Shown here one piece after another: positions 9,627 through 18,943 of a stretch of DNA of 64,000 nt. The notes under the pieces are model-generated. The model worked only from the letters and a program-made list of their open reading frames with translations, had not been told where the DNA came from and ran no database searches. Location of the stretch: positions 2,667,389-2,731,388 of the forward strand of contig NZ_CP044205.1 of assembly GCF_009498235.1 (NCBI RefSeq). Direction: 5' to 3'. The position numbers were made by a program, and so were the translations under genes. Source of the stretch: Candidatus Methylospira mobilis. GTDB taxonomy: Bacteria > Pseudomonadota > Gammaproteobacteria > Methylococcales > Methylococcaceae. Numbering within the stretch: the stretch's first letter is position 1; every line of letters begins with the position of its first letter.

Positions 9627-11509
9627 TGCCGTCTCACACGACTCATAGCAATAAAAACCATTTTTTTCTTCTCAGTCTTGGCGCACTCGGCATCGTTTAT
9701 GGCGACATAGGCACCAGCCCGCTGTATTCGATGAAGGAAATTTTCAGCCCCGCCTATGGACTGGCACTCACCTCCGACAACGTTCTCGGCATCCTGTCGC
9801 TGATCTTCTGGGCGCTGACGATCATTATTTCCCTGAAATATGTCATTTTTGTCATGCGCGCCGACAACAAGGGAGAAGGCGGCATCATGGCGCTCATGGC
9901 GCTGGCGCTGCATCCGCGGCGGCGGCGTTTCGGCAAGAACGTAATCATCGCCATCGGCCTGTTCGGCACCGCCCTGTTTTACGGAGACGGCATAATTACA
10001 CCGGCCATTTCGGTGCTGAGCGCAGTGGAGGGACTGGAAATCGCCGCGCCCAGCCTGCACCCGTACATCGTACCCATCACGCTGATCGTACTGATAGCGC
10101 TGTTTTCCTTTCAACGCTACGGAACCGCAAGGGTCGGCAACCTGTTCGGTCCGATCATGCTGGTCTGGTTTCTAGTGCTGGCGTGGCTGGGAAGCTGCAG
10201 CATCTATGCCCATCCCATGGTATTACAGGCAGTCAATCCCACGCATGCCGTTAAATTCTTCCTGCAGCACGGCAGTCTGGGTTTTTTTGCCCTAGGCGCG
10301 GTCGTCCTGGCTTTCACCGGTGCGGAAGCCCTTTACGCCGACATGGGACACTTCGGTAAAAAACCGATACAGCTCTCCTGGTTTTTCCTGGTCTTCCCTG
10401 CCCTGATTCTGAACTATTTCGGCCAGGGCGCGCTATTGCTGCGCGATCCTCTCGCCGTGGAAAATCCGTTCTATCTGCTGACACCGCAACAATATCTTTA
10501 CCCGATGATCGGACTGTCTACCGTGGCTACGGTCATTGCATCCCAAGCGGTGATCTCCGGAGCGTATTCGATCACGCAACAGGCAATCCGCCTGGGATAT
10601 TTACCAAGAATGCACATGCAGCATACCTCCAGCACCACGCAGGGACAAATTTACGTTCCGGCCATCAACAACGGTCTGCTGATTTTGATTGTGCTGGTCG
10701 TGCTGGCGTTCAAGGAATCCAGCAATCTGGCGGCCGCATACGGCATTGCCGTAACCGGCACCATGGTCATCACCACCATGCTGGTCACTTTCGTCGCCAT
10801 AGATACCTGGAAATGGCCCCGGCCGGTTGCAGGCGCGGTATTCGGATGCCTGCTCTTTGTCGACGCCGGCTTTTTCTGCGCCAACGCCGTCAAGATTCCT
10901 CATGGCGGCTGGTTTCCGGTACTCGCCGGGTTGATATTATTTTCGATAATGTCGGTCTGGAAGAAAGGACGGCGCGTCCTGACTTCATCTTTACAGCGCA
11001 CCTCAACCTCATTAAGTCATTTCATCGAAGAGATCAAAACCACACCTCCGCTTCGAGTGCCCGGCACCTCGATTTTCCTTTACAGCCACAACCTCAGCAT
11101 GCCGTATGCGCTATATCAGAACCTGCGACACAACAAAATACTGCACGAAAAGGTTGTACTGCTAACGGCAAAAACCTTTGACGTTCCCTATGTAGCCGAG
11201 CGCGAGCGTTTTCATATAGAGGATCTCGGTTTTAACTTCTACCGGATTACCCTGCATTTCGGCTTCATGGAAGTACAGAATATTCCGCGAGCGCTGACCG
11301 CGCACGAACCCGTAGAACCTCAACTCGATATCGCCCATGCCTTGTATTTTTTAGGCCGGGAAACGCTGATTCCCTCGGATAATCCAGGGTTGAGCCCCTG
11401 GCAGGAACGGCTGTTCGTCCTGCTGTTCCGAAACGCCTCCAGCCCGATTATTTACTTTGGCCTCCCCACCGATAGAGCAATCGAACTCGGAGCCCTGGTT
11501 AGAATATAA
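9626..11509 (+). CDS. kup: Low-affinity potassium transporter Kup
   Basis: A 627-residue inner-membrane K+/H+ symporter. The family signature GIVYGDIGTSPLY lies at residues 17-29, close behind the N-terminus. About 12 hydrophobic segments follow to residue 430, including the GDGIITPAISVLSAVEGLE region and FTGAEALYADMGHFG. The cytosolic C-terminal domain of about 170 residues ends near ELGALVRI. The length is normal for Kup (about 620). The ATG overlaps the preceding TAA by one base. A sizeable intergenic gap and a tRNA gene follow; no clear terminator was seen. Confidence 0.95.
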   Translation: MPSHTTHSNKNHFFLLSLGALGIVYGDIGTSPLYSMKEIFSPAYGLALTSDNVLGILSLIFWALTIIISLKYVIFVMRADNKGEGGIMALMALALHPRRRRFGKNVIIAIGLFGTALFYGDGIITPAISVLSAVEGLEIAAPSLHPYIVPITLIVLIALFSFQRYGTARVGNLFGPIMLVWFLVLAWLGSCSIYAHPMVLQAVNPTHAVKFFLQHGSLGFFALGAVVLAFTGAEALYADMGHFGKKPIQLSWFFLVFPALILNYFGQGALLLRDPLAVENPFYLLTPQQYLYPMIGLSTVATVIASQAVISGAYSITQQAIRLGYLPRMHMQHTSSTTQGQIYVPAINNGLLILIVLVVLAFKESSNLAAAYGIAVTGTMVITTMLVTFVAIDTWKWPRPVAGAVFGCLLFVDAGFFCANAVKIPHGGWFPVLAGLILFSIMSVWKKGRRVLTSSLQRTSTSLSHFIEEIKTTPPLRVPGTSIFLYSHNLSMPYALYQNLRHNKILHEKVVLLTAKTFDVPYVAERERFHIEDLGFNFYRITLHFGFMEVQNIPRALTAHEPVEPQLDIAHALYFLGRETLIPSDNPGLSPWQERLFVLLFRNASSPIIYFGLPTDRAIELGALVRI

Positions 11510-11620
11510 CGGCGGACGAAACTCCCGGATACTTATTGCGCGGCAAAACAACGAGCATTACAAAATAGTGTCGGTGGTATATTGAACTCCTAACGAACCC
11601 CATATATAATGGGCGGAGTT

Positions 11621-11696
11621 GGGTCGTTAGCTCAGTCGGTAGAGCACCGCACTTTTAATGCGATGGTCCCGCGTTCGAGTCGCGGACGACCCACCA
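11621..11696 (+). tRNA. tRNA-Lys (anticodon UUU)
   Basis: A 76-nt cloverleaf. The acceptor stem GGGTCGT pairs with ACGACCC, the D arm is GCTC/GAGC, the anticodon loop is CTTTTAA with anticodon TTT, the T arm is CCGCG-TTCGAGT-CGCGG, and the CCA end is encoded. The first pair of the anticodon stem is C-A and so does not pair; the other four pairs are sound. It lies alone between kup and an integrase relic. Confidence 0.95.
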
Positions 11697-11789
11697 TTAT
11701 TTAAACTTAAAATCAAGTAGTTACTATAAATCTAACTGTTTTTTTATGCTGTCGTCATTTCGATTTCCGGTTTTTTGACGATCATGCAG

Positions 11790-12081
11790 ATCTAATCAGC
11801 GTTAATCCTGGCTGATACTTCCCATCACAAAGCAGCTCAAACACACGCTATAAGTCTGGTGACTTCCACCTTACTGTAGTGAGTAGTAATATGTGTCATA
11901 ACAAGTCCTGACGATCTTCAAAACTCACACTAAGTGCGCGTAAACGCAGGCCAAAAGTGTGCCTTAAATCATGAACCCGCACATTGATCCTGCCACCTGA
12001 TTTTATCCACTCTTGGGACAAATGACCCAGTTTCGAATGAAGCCGTTTGCTATCAGATGGAACAGAGTAACTGGATCGCAC
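11790..12081 (-). pseudogene. Decayed tyrosine recombinase (phage-type integrase), C-terminal remnant
   Basis: The minus strand encodes the end of a tyrosine recombinase in broken frames. The HxxR box reads VHDLRHTFGLRLRA and is followed by SFEDRQDLL. A stop and a small deletion then remove the usual GHK segment. In another frame comes ITTHYS, carrying the nucleophile Tyr, and KVEVTRLIACV. A further frame carries the tail near 11790-11830. The N-terminal two thirds are absent. It lies 94 bp beyond tRNA-Lys, a usual integration target, so this is the residue of a past island or prophage; the element itself is gone and no duplicated tRNA end was found. Confidence 0.8.
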
Positions 12082-12322
12082 AGGCCCTGGCAGAACCGTA
12101 TCGGTCGGCGAATAAAAAATATAGCGCGTATGACCTATCCTCGGCAGCAGAAAACTGGCGGTTTCCGTATATTTATGTCAAGATATATAAGCATACCCTT
12201 GAGAAGATTGGGCTGTTTGCGCGGCAACCGCACGGACACCCAAATCAAAGCAGACTTCATTTCTTCAAACCTGTGATCTTGTGATCGTATTAAAATCCAG
12301 AACCGCAGTTAAAGCATATTCC

Positions 12323-13339
12323 ATGAGCAATCGAACAAAAATCCGGATGAGCCGCGTCTGTCTGAGGGCAGTTTTGACCATTATGATCCTGGCGCCGCTC
12401 GCGCAGGCCGAAACCCTTAGCATGCCGGCTCCCGGCAACGAATTGATCGGAGAAATCCGCTATGTACGGGCAAAGTACGAAGACACGCTGATCGACATCG
12501 CACGCGAAAACAGCATAGGACAGGACGAAATGGTCATGGCGAACCCCAAGGTGGATCGCTGGCTGCCCGGACGCGACACCCTGGTGCTGTTGCCGCGGCA
12601 GTACATCCTTCCGGCAGCGCCGCATAGCGGGATCGTAGTCAATATTCCGGAAATGCGGCTTTATTTCTACCCTAACGCCGGCCCCAATCAACCGGCGTCG
12701 GAAGTGGTTACTTACCCGATCAGCGTAGGACGCATGGATTGGCACACCCCGCTGGGTACCACCAAAGTCGTGTCGAAAATCAAGGACCCGGCTTGGCGCC
12801 CGCCGAAATCGATTAAAGCCGAGCATGCCAGAGACGGTGAAATTCTCCCTGATGTTGTGCCTCCGGGTCCAAATAACCCGCTTGGTCAATATGCAATGAA
12901 ACTCGGCGTGCCGGGCTACCTGATACACGGCGTCGATGTCGATAAATCCTACGGTATCGGCATGCGCGTGACTCATGGCTGCATACGCATGTACCCGGAA
13001 GATGTTTCCAAGCTATTCCCGGAAGTCAGTGTCGGTACGCCGGTTCATCTGGTCAACCAGCCGGTCAAAGTGGGCTGGCTGAACAACGAGCTGTACATGG
13101 AAGTCAGCCAGTCTCTGGACGAGGACGCAATCAGCTACGATACGCTCTATCGCACAGCGATGGCGCTTATCGCCCAAAAAACCGCTGACCGGAAAGTCGT
13201 ACTGAACATGCAGGTCATACAACAAGCGTTGCACAAGCCAAGCGGAATTCCCGTACAAATTTCAGGAAACGCCGCAAACGCCAACGCGCCGGCATTACCA
13301 CCCAAGCTTCCGACCAATCAATCTCCGGAAGTTTTTTAG
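12323..13339 (+). CDS. L,D-transpeptidase (ErfK/YbiS family)
   Basis: 338 residues from the ATG at 12323. A signal peptide ends ...LAPLAQA (residues 11-29). A LysM-like region (about 45-90, ending LVLLPRQYILP) is followed by the YkuD catalytic domain (about 100-255). The active site is visible as H202 (IHGVD) and the H-G-C-x-R motif THGCIRM with Cys220 and Arg222. These enzymes act in the periplasm, making 3-3 peptidoglycan cross-links or attaching Braun-type lipoprotein; the tail of about 80 residues is typical of ErfK/YbiS/YcfS types. The start is uncertain: a GTG at 12281 and an ATG at 12347, which gives the neatest signal peptide, are alternatives, and none has a strong ribosome site. Confidence 0.9.
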   Translation: MSNRTKIRMSRVCLRAVLTIMILAPLAQAETLSMPAPGNELIGEIRYVRAKYEDTLIDIARENSIGQDEMVMANPKVDRWLPGRDTLVLLPRQYILPAAPHSGIVVNIPEMRLYFYPNAGPNQPASEVVTYPISVGRMDWHTPLGTTKVVSKIKDPAWRPPKSIKAEHARDGEILPDVVPPGPNNPLGQYAMKLGVPGYLIHGVDVDKSYGIGMRVTHGCIRMYPEDVSKLFPEVSVGTPVHLVNQPVKVGWLNNELYMEVSQSLDEDAISYDTLYRTAMALIAQKTADRKVVLNMQVIQQALHKPSGIPVQISGNAANANAPALPPKLPTNQSPEVF

Positions 13340-13628
13340 CAGCAATTCAGCTACAGGCCTTGGGTCTTGATCCGGAGTAAGGGAAGTCTCCAAGACACGC
13401 GGATGCGTGTCGATCTGCCAATTGCGCAGTGAATCAATCCGTGTAGGCTCGATTTTTACGGCGACTGACCGGTTGTTGTGCCGTCAACCTCATGCCGTCA
13501 TCTCTCGGCGCGTCGCACCGGTTGTACTGAGTAATTAAAAAGCGACTACTCAGTGAGTGACTTCCACAATAAAGCTCATGACACAAATCACACAGGACGC
13601 TTCCTGCGCTCGCCGGTATATTACCGGC
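13340..13628. other. Intergenic region with small inverted repeats
   Basis: No gene is seen. It holds an 8-bp inverted repeat ACTGAGTA/TACTCAGT (13526-13533 and 13547-13554) and a direct repeat ACCGGTTGT. A perfect hairpin GCCGGTA-TAT-TACCGGC (13612-13628) sits immediately after the yjdM stop on the minus strand. None has a T-run, so no classic terminator is called. Confidence 0.5.
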
Positions 13629-13970
13629 TCAAGCCTTCTTCAAAAAACAGGCTTTAAGCATGAAACTACCGGCATCCGTTTTGCAGTCCACTTCGTGGTC
13701 GCCCCCTACCAGACGGATGCTTTTGATTTTAGTACCCACTTTCAGCGTGATGGAAGTGCCTTTAACTTTCAGATCCTTAATCAACACGACCGAATCGCCG
13801 TCGCTCAGCACATTGCCATGGGCGTCTTTTATCACCGCATCGGCAGATTCGCCGGCGTCGGCGATTTCATTCATCGGCCATTCATAGCCGCAGTCGGCGC
13901 AAATATTGTTATCTCCGTCCGGATAGATATTTTCAAGAGAACATTGGGGGCAGGTAGGGATAGCGTACAT
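13629..13970 (-). CDS. yjdM: Zinc-ribbon protein YjdM (PhnA-like)
   Basis: 113 residues from the ATG at 13970, chosen because AGAGGAATT precedes it and because family members start M-x-x-x-P-x-C-P-x-C. An N-terminal zinc ribbon is visible as CPQC...CADC, followed by the PhnA domain with the conserved DANGNxLxDGDSV-like block (DAHGNVLSDGDSVVLIKDLKVKG). Although historically named for alkylphosphonate use, YjdM is not a phosphonatase and its function is unsettled. It is monocistronic here. Confidence 0.92.
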   Translation of the reverse strand: MYAIPTCPQCSLENIYPDGDNNICADCGYEWPMNEIADAGESADAVIKDAHGNVLSDGDSVVLIKDLKVKGTSITLKVGTKIKSIRLVGGDHEVDCKTDAGSFMLKACFLKKA

Positions 13971-14115
13971 AATTCCTCTCAAGTTATAATCAATTAAAGA
14001 TTATACGGGATAGTGAATATTCCAGAAATGGAAAACTGCCGACACATCAGCACCAATCGCGCCGTTCTCCAGACACTCCCGCTCCAGTTATCAATTTACG
14101 CCCAGTCCTTCACCA

Positions 14116-14145
14116 TAAAAAAACCCCGCATAGCGGGGCTAAAAA
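14116..14145 (-). terminator. Rho-independent terminator of pstS
   Basis: On the minus strand, about 45 bp past the pstS stop, the hairpin AGCCCCGC-TAT-GCGGGGTT is followed by an unbroken run of seven T. An A-run lies on the other side, so it may also work weakly on the plus strand. Confidence 0.85.
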
Positions 14146-14190
14146 CGCACAATACCGAGAGAGTCGGTTTGTACCATGTATAATAGTATT

Positions 14191-15264
14191 TTATTTCAAA
14201 GCCATTACCTTAAGCGCCTTGGCGTCGGCAGCGACCTTCTTGCGCTCGGCAGCGGGCAGCGGAATCAGACCTTTATCGGCAAGGTAGCCTTCTTCGCCGG
14301 AAGCTTTTTCACTGGTAAATTCGGCGATATAGGCTTCAATGCCCGGTATCAACGGAACATGCGCTTTCTTCACATAGAAGAATAGCGGACGCGAAATAGC
14401 GTACTTGCCGCTTGCAATATTATCGAACTTGGGCGCCTGGCCATCAATGAGCGCCCCCTGAATCTTGTCGGCATTCTGTTCAAGATAGCTAAAGCCAAAG
14501 ATACCAAGCGCGTCTGCATTCTTTTCCAGCTTCTGGATAATCAGATTATCGTTTTCGCCAGCTTCAATATAGGCGCCATCCTGGCGCACGGTCATACAGG
14601 TACTCTTGAAAAAGGCTTCATCTGTTTCATGCTTGGCCTTCAACCAGGGAATAGCCTTGCAGCCGCCTTCCAGCGCCAGCTCGGCAAAAGCGTCACGGGT
14701 TCCGGAGGTCGGCGGTGGACCCAATACCTCGATTTTGGTGGCCGGCAAACGCGGATTGATTTCGCTCCACGTTTTGTACGGATTATCGACCAGAGTTCCA
14801 TCTTCAGGATGCGCAGGATCGGGTACGCGTTTGGCCAGAGCCAGAAAAATTTCTTTCAAACTTAAATCAAGCTTCTGCTTGTTCTTTTTGGAATAAGCCA
14901 GCACGATGCCGTCGAAGCCAATCTTGACTTCGACTATTTCGGTTACGCCGGCCTTGGCGCAAGCTTCCAGTTCGCTCTTCTTGATTGCGCGTGATGCGTT
15001 GGCGATATCGATAAACTGCGGTCCTACTCCGCCGCAAAACAGTTTGATGCCGCCGCCGGTCCCTGTCGACTCCACTTTAGGCGTTTTGAATTTGCCAGCT
15101 TTACCCAGATTTTCCGCCACGACAGTGGAAAACGGATAAACGGTGGAAGAACCCGCAATGCTGATGCTGTCACGGGCGCCTTCGGCGCTCACGCCCCCGG
15201 AAACCGACAGCAGCAGCGATGCTGCAAGCGCCATATTGGCTTTGGACTTCATTGTATACTTCAT
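14191..15264 (-). CDS. pstS: Phosphate ABC transporter substrate-binding protein PstS
   Basis: A 357-residue periplasmic phosphate-binding protein. The signal peptide ends near VSGGVSA (about residue 27). The phosphate-loop signature AGSSTVYPFS is at 36-45, with STGTGGGIKLFC further on and the GTRDAFAELALEGGC region in the second lobe. An AGAGG site lies 5 bases before the ATG. No pstC, pstA, pstB or phoU is adjacent, so this is a solitary binding protein that must serve a transporter encoded elsewhere. A strong terminator follows. No convincing Pho box was found upstream. Confidence 0.93.
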   Translation of the reverse strand: MKYTMKSKANMALAASLLLSVSGGVSAEGARDSISIAGSSTVYPFSTVVAENLGKAGKFKTPKVESTGTGGGIKLFCGGVGPQFIDIANASRAIKKSELEACAKAGVTEIVEVKIGFDGIVLAYSKKNKQKLDLSLKEIFLALAKRVPDPAHPEDGTLVDNPYKTWSEINPRLPATKIEVLGPPPTSGTRDAFAELALEGGCKAIPWLKAKHETDEAFFKSTCMTVRQDGAYIEAGENDNLIIQKLEKNADALGIFGFSYLEQNADKIQGALIDGQAPKFDNIASGKYAISRPLFFYVKKAHVPLIPGIEAYIAEFTSEKASGEEGYLADKGLIPLPAAERKKVAADAKALKVMALK

Positions 15265-15447
15265 TGGAACCTCTTCGTTTCAAATGACGCTATTTCAAGG
15301 ATTACAGCTAAAATCTCCCCGACTGTACAAGCCGGGAAGCCACACTATTTCAACATCAAGGTAATAAAGATGACTAACTCAATACTTCCCAGGTTGATAC
15401 ATTAAATAACCCGTATAAAAGTAATTTCATACCGCAACCACTACACA

Positions 15448-15957
15448 TTACTTCACGTACTTTATAACCAACACGTGTGAAACCCGGTATTCCAGCACAG
15501 CATCCGTCGCTTCACGATTCTGACTGTAGACGGTTTCAGAACCGCCCGGCGCACTGGGGTCGCCGGAAGCGCCGCCGGCACAATTTTCACCGCCCTGGTT
15601 ACCGGGCGATGAGCCGCACCCCTGAGCGACCGTATCGACGATCTTGCTTTCAGAAAGCAGCACGATCGCGGCATCGCCGCCTGCCTTTTGCGTAAGCTTT
15701 GCAATGCTCTGATTATAGCTGTCCTGGCTATATCCGACATTTCTCCGCTTGTCGTTGATAACGCCCAGAACGATATATTTTTTGTTGGGTACGCCCTTGT
15801 CCCAAATATCGATTCCGGCTACCGTGACCGGTTTTACGGCGACTGTCTCGCTCGATAGATCCTTGTATTCCTTTTGAGTCATGGAGCGGTCGAACGAATC
15901 CTTTGCGCAGCCCGAGACCATAATGAGGGATAAGATACCCAGAATTATTCTGATCAT
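15448..15957 (-). CDS. Putative lipoprotein, unknown function
   Basis: 169 residues with a short signal peptide ending in the lipobox MVSGC (Cys17). The mature protein has a small conserved-looking region (IDIWDKGVPNKKYIVLGVI) and a Gly/Asn/Pro-rich loop with two Cys (QGCGSSPGNQGGENC) before a C-terminal beta segment (YRVSHVLVIKYVK). The arrangement suggests a small periplasmic beta-rich domain attached to the outer membrane. AGGGTG lies 9 bases before the ATG. It is downstream of the OprD-like porin on the same strand, 61 bp apart, so the two may be co-transcribed. Confidence 0.75.
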   Translation of the reverse strand: MIRIILGILSLIMVSGCAKDSFDRSMTQKEYKDLSSETVAVKPVTVAGIDIWDKGVPNKKYIVLGVINDKRRNVGYSQDSYNQSIAKLTQKAGGDAAIVLLSESKIVDTVAQGCGSSPGNQGGENCAGGASGDPSAPGGSETVYSQNREATDAVLEYRVSHVLVIKYVK

Positions 15958-16018
15958 GATTACAACACCCTGATTTTATTTAATTATTAAATTACTCGCC
16001 ATTGCATGGCGCAGACCG

Positions 16019-17587
16019 TTAGAACTGGTATTGTATCTGGAAGCGCTCATACCAGTCGTGTCCCCTTGACTGGTTGCCCTGCGCCACGCCTATCCGGTTC
16101 CTGATCGAAAGGCCGTCCAAAGCGGAATCCTTGGGAAAGAAGTAGGTCACGTCCGCGTCGGTTTCATTGGATGATCCGTTAACATAACTGGTGGACGCCC
16201 AGCCGTTGCCTGCAGCACCATTGGCGTTTCCAGCCAGATAAAACGAAGCATAGGAAAGTATGACTTTGATCTGCTTGTCCATGAAGAAAGAGGTACCGGC
16301 AATTTTCCATGCCTGTCCGGACGTATTTTTTTCGATGATGCCGTTAATCATCTGCGTCGTGTAAAGCGGATCGGTTGAGTAACCCCAACTGTAGGGCGAT
16401 ACCAGGTTACCGTTCTGGAAAGTGCCCTTTTTTGCAACGATATCGTTCCACGCCGCGGTAAAACGTATCCATTGCGTATCGACGCCCGCTATCACACCGT
16501 AGGCCTGGGTGGCCGCAGCCGCGCCGCCGGAGGACTTAGCCAAAGCCAGCATATTGGACCCGTCGGGCTCCTGGTTGGCGAACTGGGCGCCGATGAGCGG
16601 ATCGAATCCCGTTCCGGTCTTCCACAGATAACTGCCGTCCAGCCACAGCAACTGCGAGAAATTATAGAACTGATGCCACCATACCTGTGCGGAAAGCGCG
16701 TCCTTCGATGTCCCGTATTTGGCGCCAAATGCGAGCGCGCCCGGCGTGCTCTGATTGTTAAGCGCAGCTAAACCCGCCTGGCCCTGCATATGCCCCGGCA
16801 TGTAGAGGTTGTTCGCTAGGTATGTCGTATCCGAGCGTCCCTGGAAGTCAAAGATTCTTAACCCGACCAGCGACAGTTTTTTCAGCTCCGCATTGTCATG
16901 GTCTTTGAAAGGATAGAGTTCACCGTACACCGCGCGCCAGGAGCTCGGCGTCATGCGCGAGTCGGAAGGCATGATCCAGGGCGTGTCCAGCACCTGATCC
17001 GGCCCGCGAACCATGAAATACCTATTGGTATATTTCATGTAGGCTTCTTTCGCTACCCAGAATGACCCTGACGGCAAGCTCATGTCGCCATGGTAATTCG
17101 AGTAATTGGCCAACTGCTGCGGCATGGCGGGTTTCGGGTTGACGCCGATGCTGTTTGCCGCGCCGAGCGTAAAAGCGGCCTGCAATCCATAAACGGGAGC
17201 GGTCAGAAATCCCGCGAATCCGCCCAGCGAGAAGGAGTTTTCTCCCAGCGGACTTTTGCTGCCGGTATCTTCTCGGGCGAAGAAGTACGCCCTGAGGTTT
17301 CCATGGAATTTGGTCTGCTTGATCCAGTCCAGAATGTCGGTATACGACCCCTCATCATACAGGCCGCCGTTTTCCAACTTGGCAGGAGCCGCGCCGACCA
17401 TATTGGCGGCAACGCCGGTCTTGGCTTCGCTTTCCAGACTTTGTCCGGCGCCTGCCGTCGCGCTACCCGGGGCCGGCTCCTGCGCGAACGCCACCGCCGT
17501 GCCTGCAAGCAGGCATGCAACACCTGCTCTTGCCAGCAAATTCAAAAAAACCGGCCCTAAACTCTTTTTATGGGATAAACTGGACAT
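16019..17587 (-). CDS. OprD-like outer-membrane porin
   Basis: 522 residues from the ATG at 17587, which has AGGAG at ideal spacing; a TTG one codon earlier is less likely. A signal peptide ends near TAVAFA. A Pro/Ala/Gly-rich stretch follows, and then a long run of alternating hydrophobic strands from LRAYFFAREDTG to the terminal FQIQYQF, whose final Phe is the usual outer-membrane barrel signal. The early block NSFSLGGFAGFLTAPVYGLQ is characteristic of OprD/OccD-type porins, which pass small anionic or amino-acid-like solutes. The substrate cannot be predicted. It may be transcribed together with the small lipoprotein downstream. Confidence 0.8.
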   Translation of the reverse strand: MSSLSHKKSLGPVFLNLLARAGVACLLAGTAVAFAQEPAPGSATAGAGQSLESEAKTGVAANMVGAAPAKLENGGLYDEGSYTDILDWIKQTKFHGNLRAYFFAREDTGSKSPLGENSFSLGGFAGFLTAPVYGLQAAFTLGAANSIGVNPKPAMPQQLANYSNYHGDMSLPSGSFWVAKEAYMKYTNRYFMVRGPDQVLDTPWIMPSDSRMTPSSWRAVYGELYPFKDHDNAELKKLSLVGLRIFDFQGRSDTTYLANNLYMPGHMQGQAGLAALNNQSTPGALAFGAKYGTSKDALSAQVWWHQFYNFSQLLWLDGSYLWKTGTGFDPLIGAQFANQEPDGSNMLALAKSSGGAAAATQAYGVIAGVDTQWIRFTAAWNDIVAKKGTFQNGNLVSPYSWGYSTDPLYTTQMINGIIEKNTSGQAWKIAGTSFFMDKQIKVILSYASFYLAGNANGAAGNGWASTSYVNGSSNETDADVTYFFPKDSALDGLSIRNRIGVAQGNQSRGHDWYERFQIQYQF

Positions 17588-17659
17588 CAAATCTCCTACT
17601 TTGACATTGACTTTCGACTTCAGCTGCTTCCTTCATTAACAGTTGCCAACTGACATAAC

Positions 17660-18190
17660 GCTCGATTGCCTTTCTCGGGTAAATCCCCCTTAAACAAAAT
17701 TCGTCAGTTTCCGCGTTTGATTCACCACTCAAAAAAATCAATGACACTTAACAGCTTCATGCTTATAAAACCGAAACATATGCACGACGTTTCGCCTACG
17801 GCGAGCTTCGCTCCCTTTAAGGCTCTACCTGCCATGTTAAAGGCTCGGCCAGCACATACTCGCCATAAGGCATGCTTCACAAGGCTCATTTATACAAATA
17901 TATTGTTACATGGTAATGACAATGCCGGACCACATATCAGGAGAGCTACTGGTCAGACACAAACATCGGTCTCATTCCCACCCGGCTACAGCAGAAAAAA
18001 ATCAGGAAGCTTGCCGTGTTTCTATACTTTTGCCGACGTCAAATAATGCGGGCCAGAACCAACCCGGACTCGAAGTTACCGGTTTAAGAAGGTAATCAAT
18101 GAGCCGATATTTCCGGCGGAATTGGCGCATGAGACCTTGTCCAATACCTGTCTGAATGGTTTCCTGACATGCCGAACCGGATACATAAAG
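17660..18190. other. Gene-poor stretch
   Basis: About 530 bp between the porin and dodecin. Frames of 60-120 codons exist on both strands but have no ribosome site and no recognisable product. Nothing further is supported. Confidence 0.5.
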
Positions 18191-18257
18191 AATGGCACGC
18201 ACTATGCTTGATTTAATAACCAAAACCGCTATATGTTACATAGATCAGGAGAGACTC

Positions 18258-18467
18258 ATGACCAACCACGTTTACAAAAAACTCGAATTTGTCGGCAGCT
18301 CCCAAACCAGCAGTGACGACGCCATAAAAAATGCAATTGCCAAGGCAGCGGCAGGCAGCAAACATCTCGACTGGTTCGAAGTCGTCGAGACTCGCGGACA
18401 TCTTGTCAATGGCGAAATTTCCCACTTCCAGGTAACGATTAAAGTAGGAAGCAGAATCGAAGACTGA
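18258..18467 (+). CDS. Dodecin (flavin-binding)
   Basis: A 69-residue protein matching the dodecin family in length and sequence: HVYKKLEFVGSS at the start, the helix DDAIKNAIAKAA, then LDWFEVVETRGHL with the Trp and Arg that stack on flavin, and the final strand FQVTIKVG. Dodecins form 12-subunit hollow shells that store riboflavin or FMN. The ATG at 18258 follows AGGAGAG at good spacing; longer upstream reading is excluded by this. Confidence 0.93.
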   Translation: MTNHVYKKLEFVGSSQTSSDDAIKNAIAKAAAGSKHLDWFEVVETRGHLVNGEISHFQVTIKVGSRIED

Positions 18468-18473
18468 GTTGGG

Positions 18474-18618
18474 ACCGATACGGAACGGCTGATTTAATCA
18501 AAAAACGCCGACTCCAGTATCGGTTGCTATTCGTTTTTGTGATAAAAAGCGATTAAATCAGAGTTCCCATAGAACTAAAAACGGCGCCAATTCAGGATCA
18601 GACGCCGTTTTCTATGGG
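18474..18618. repeat. Interleaved inverted repeats downstream of dodecin
   Basis: Three inverted repeats are packed in 145 bp. ACCGATAC (18474-18481) pairs with GTATCGGT (18517-18524). CTGATTTAATC (18489-18499) pairs with GATTAAATCAG (18551-18561). CCCATAGAA...AACGGCG (18566-18586) pairs with CGCCGTTTTCTATGGG (18603-18618). The first two are interleaved, so both could pair only as a pseudoknot or as alternatives. It could be a terminator complex, a structured RNA or a small mobile repeat. Confidence 0.6.
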
Positions 18619-18943
18619 CTTTGCAGGAATCAAGCTGAGCGTTTCAGCTAGACAATCAGCTTTTCTTCGATAGCCGAGCACCTGAAAAACGCCGGATTCG
18701 CTTCGCTATAAATCCGTACGGATTACTGAATACGAAAACATATAAACCCTCTTCAGCCAATATGCACCCTTTCCATTATTGTCATGGAATCGTAAAGTCA
18801 GAGATCTGGATAGAAATCGGTATCCGCTGCAACGGCGCTTTCGGCCCGCTCAAGGGTTGGATACCGACAGCGCTACAAGTGCTAAAAGGCGATTAATGAT
18901 CAATTATATTATTATTCTGTTACGAATTCTGTGATGATCTTTA

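Noticed and set aside
11697-11790. A duplicated tRNA-Lys 3' end as an attachment site
   Set aside because: I looked for a second copy of the tRNA tail near the integrase relic and did not see one.
12057-12284. Plus-strand 75-codon frame beside the integrase relic
   Set aside because: No ribosome site, no recognisable product, and it partly overlaps the integrase remnant.
17910-18095. Plus-strand 61-codon frame upstream of dodecin
   Set aside because: No ribosome site and no family resemblance; composition looks random.
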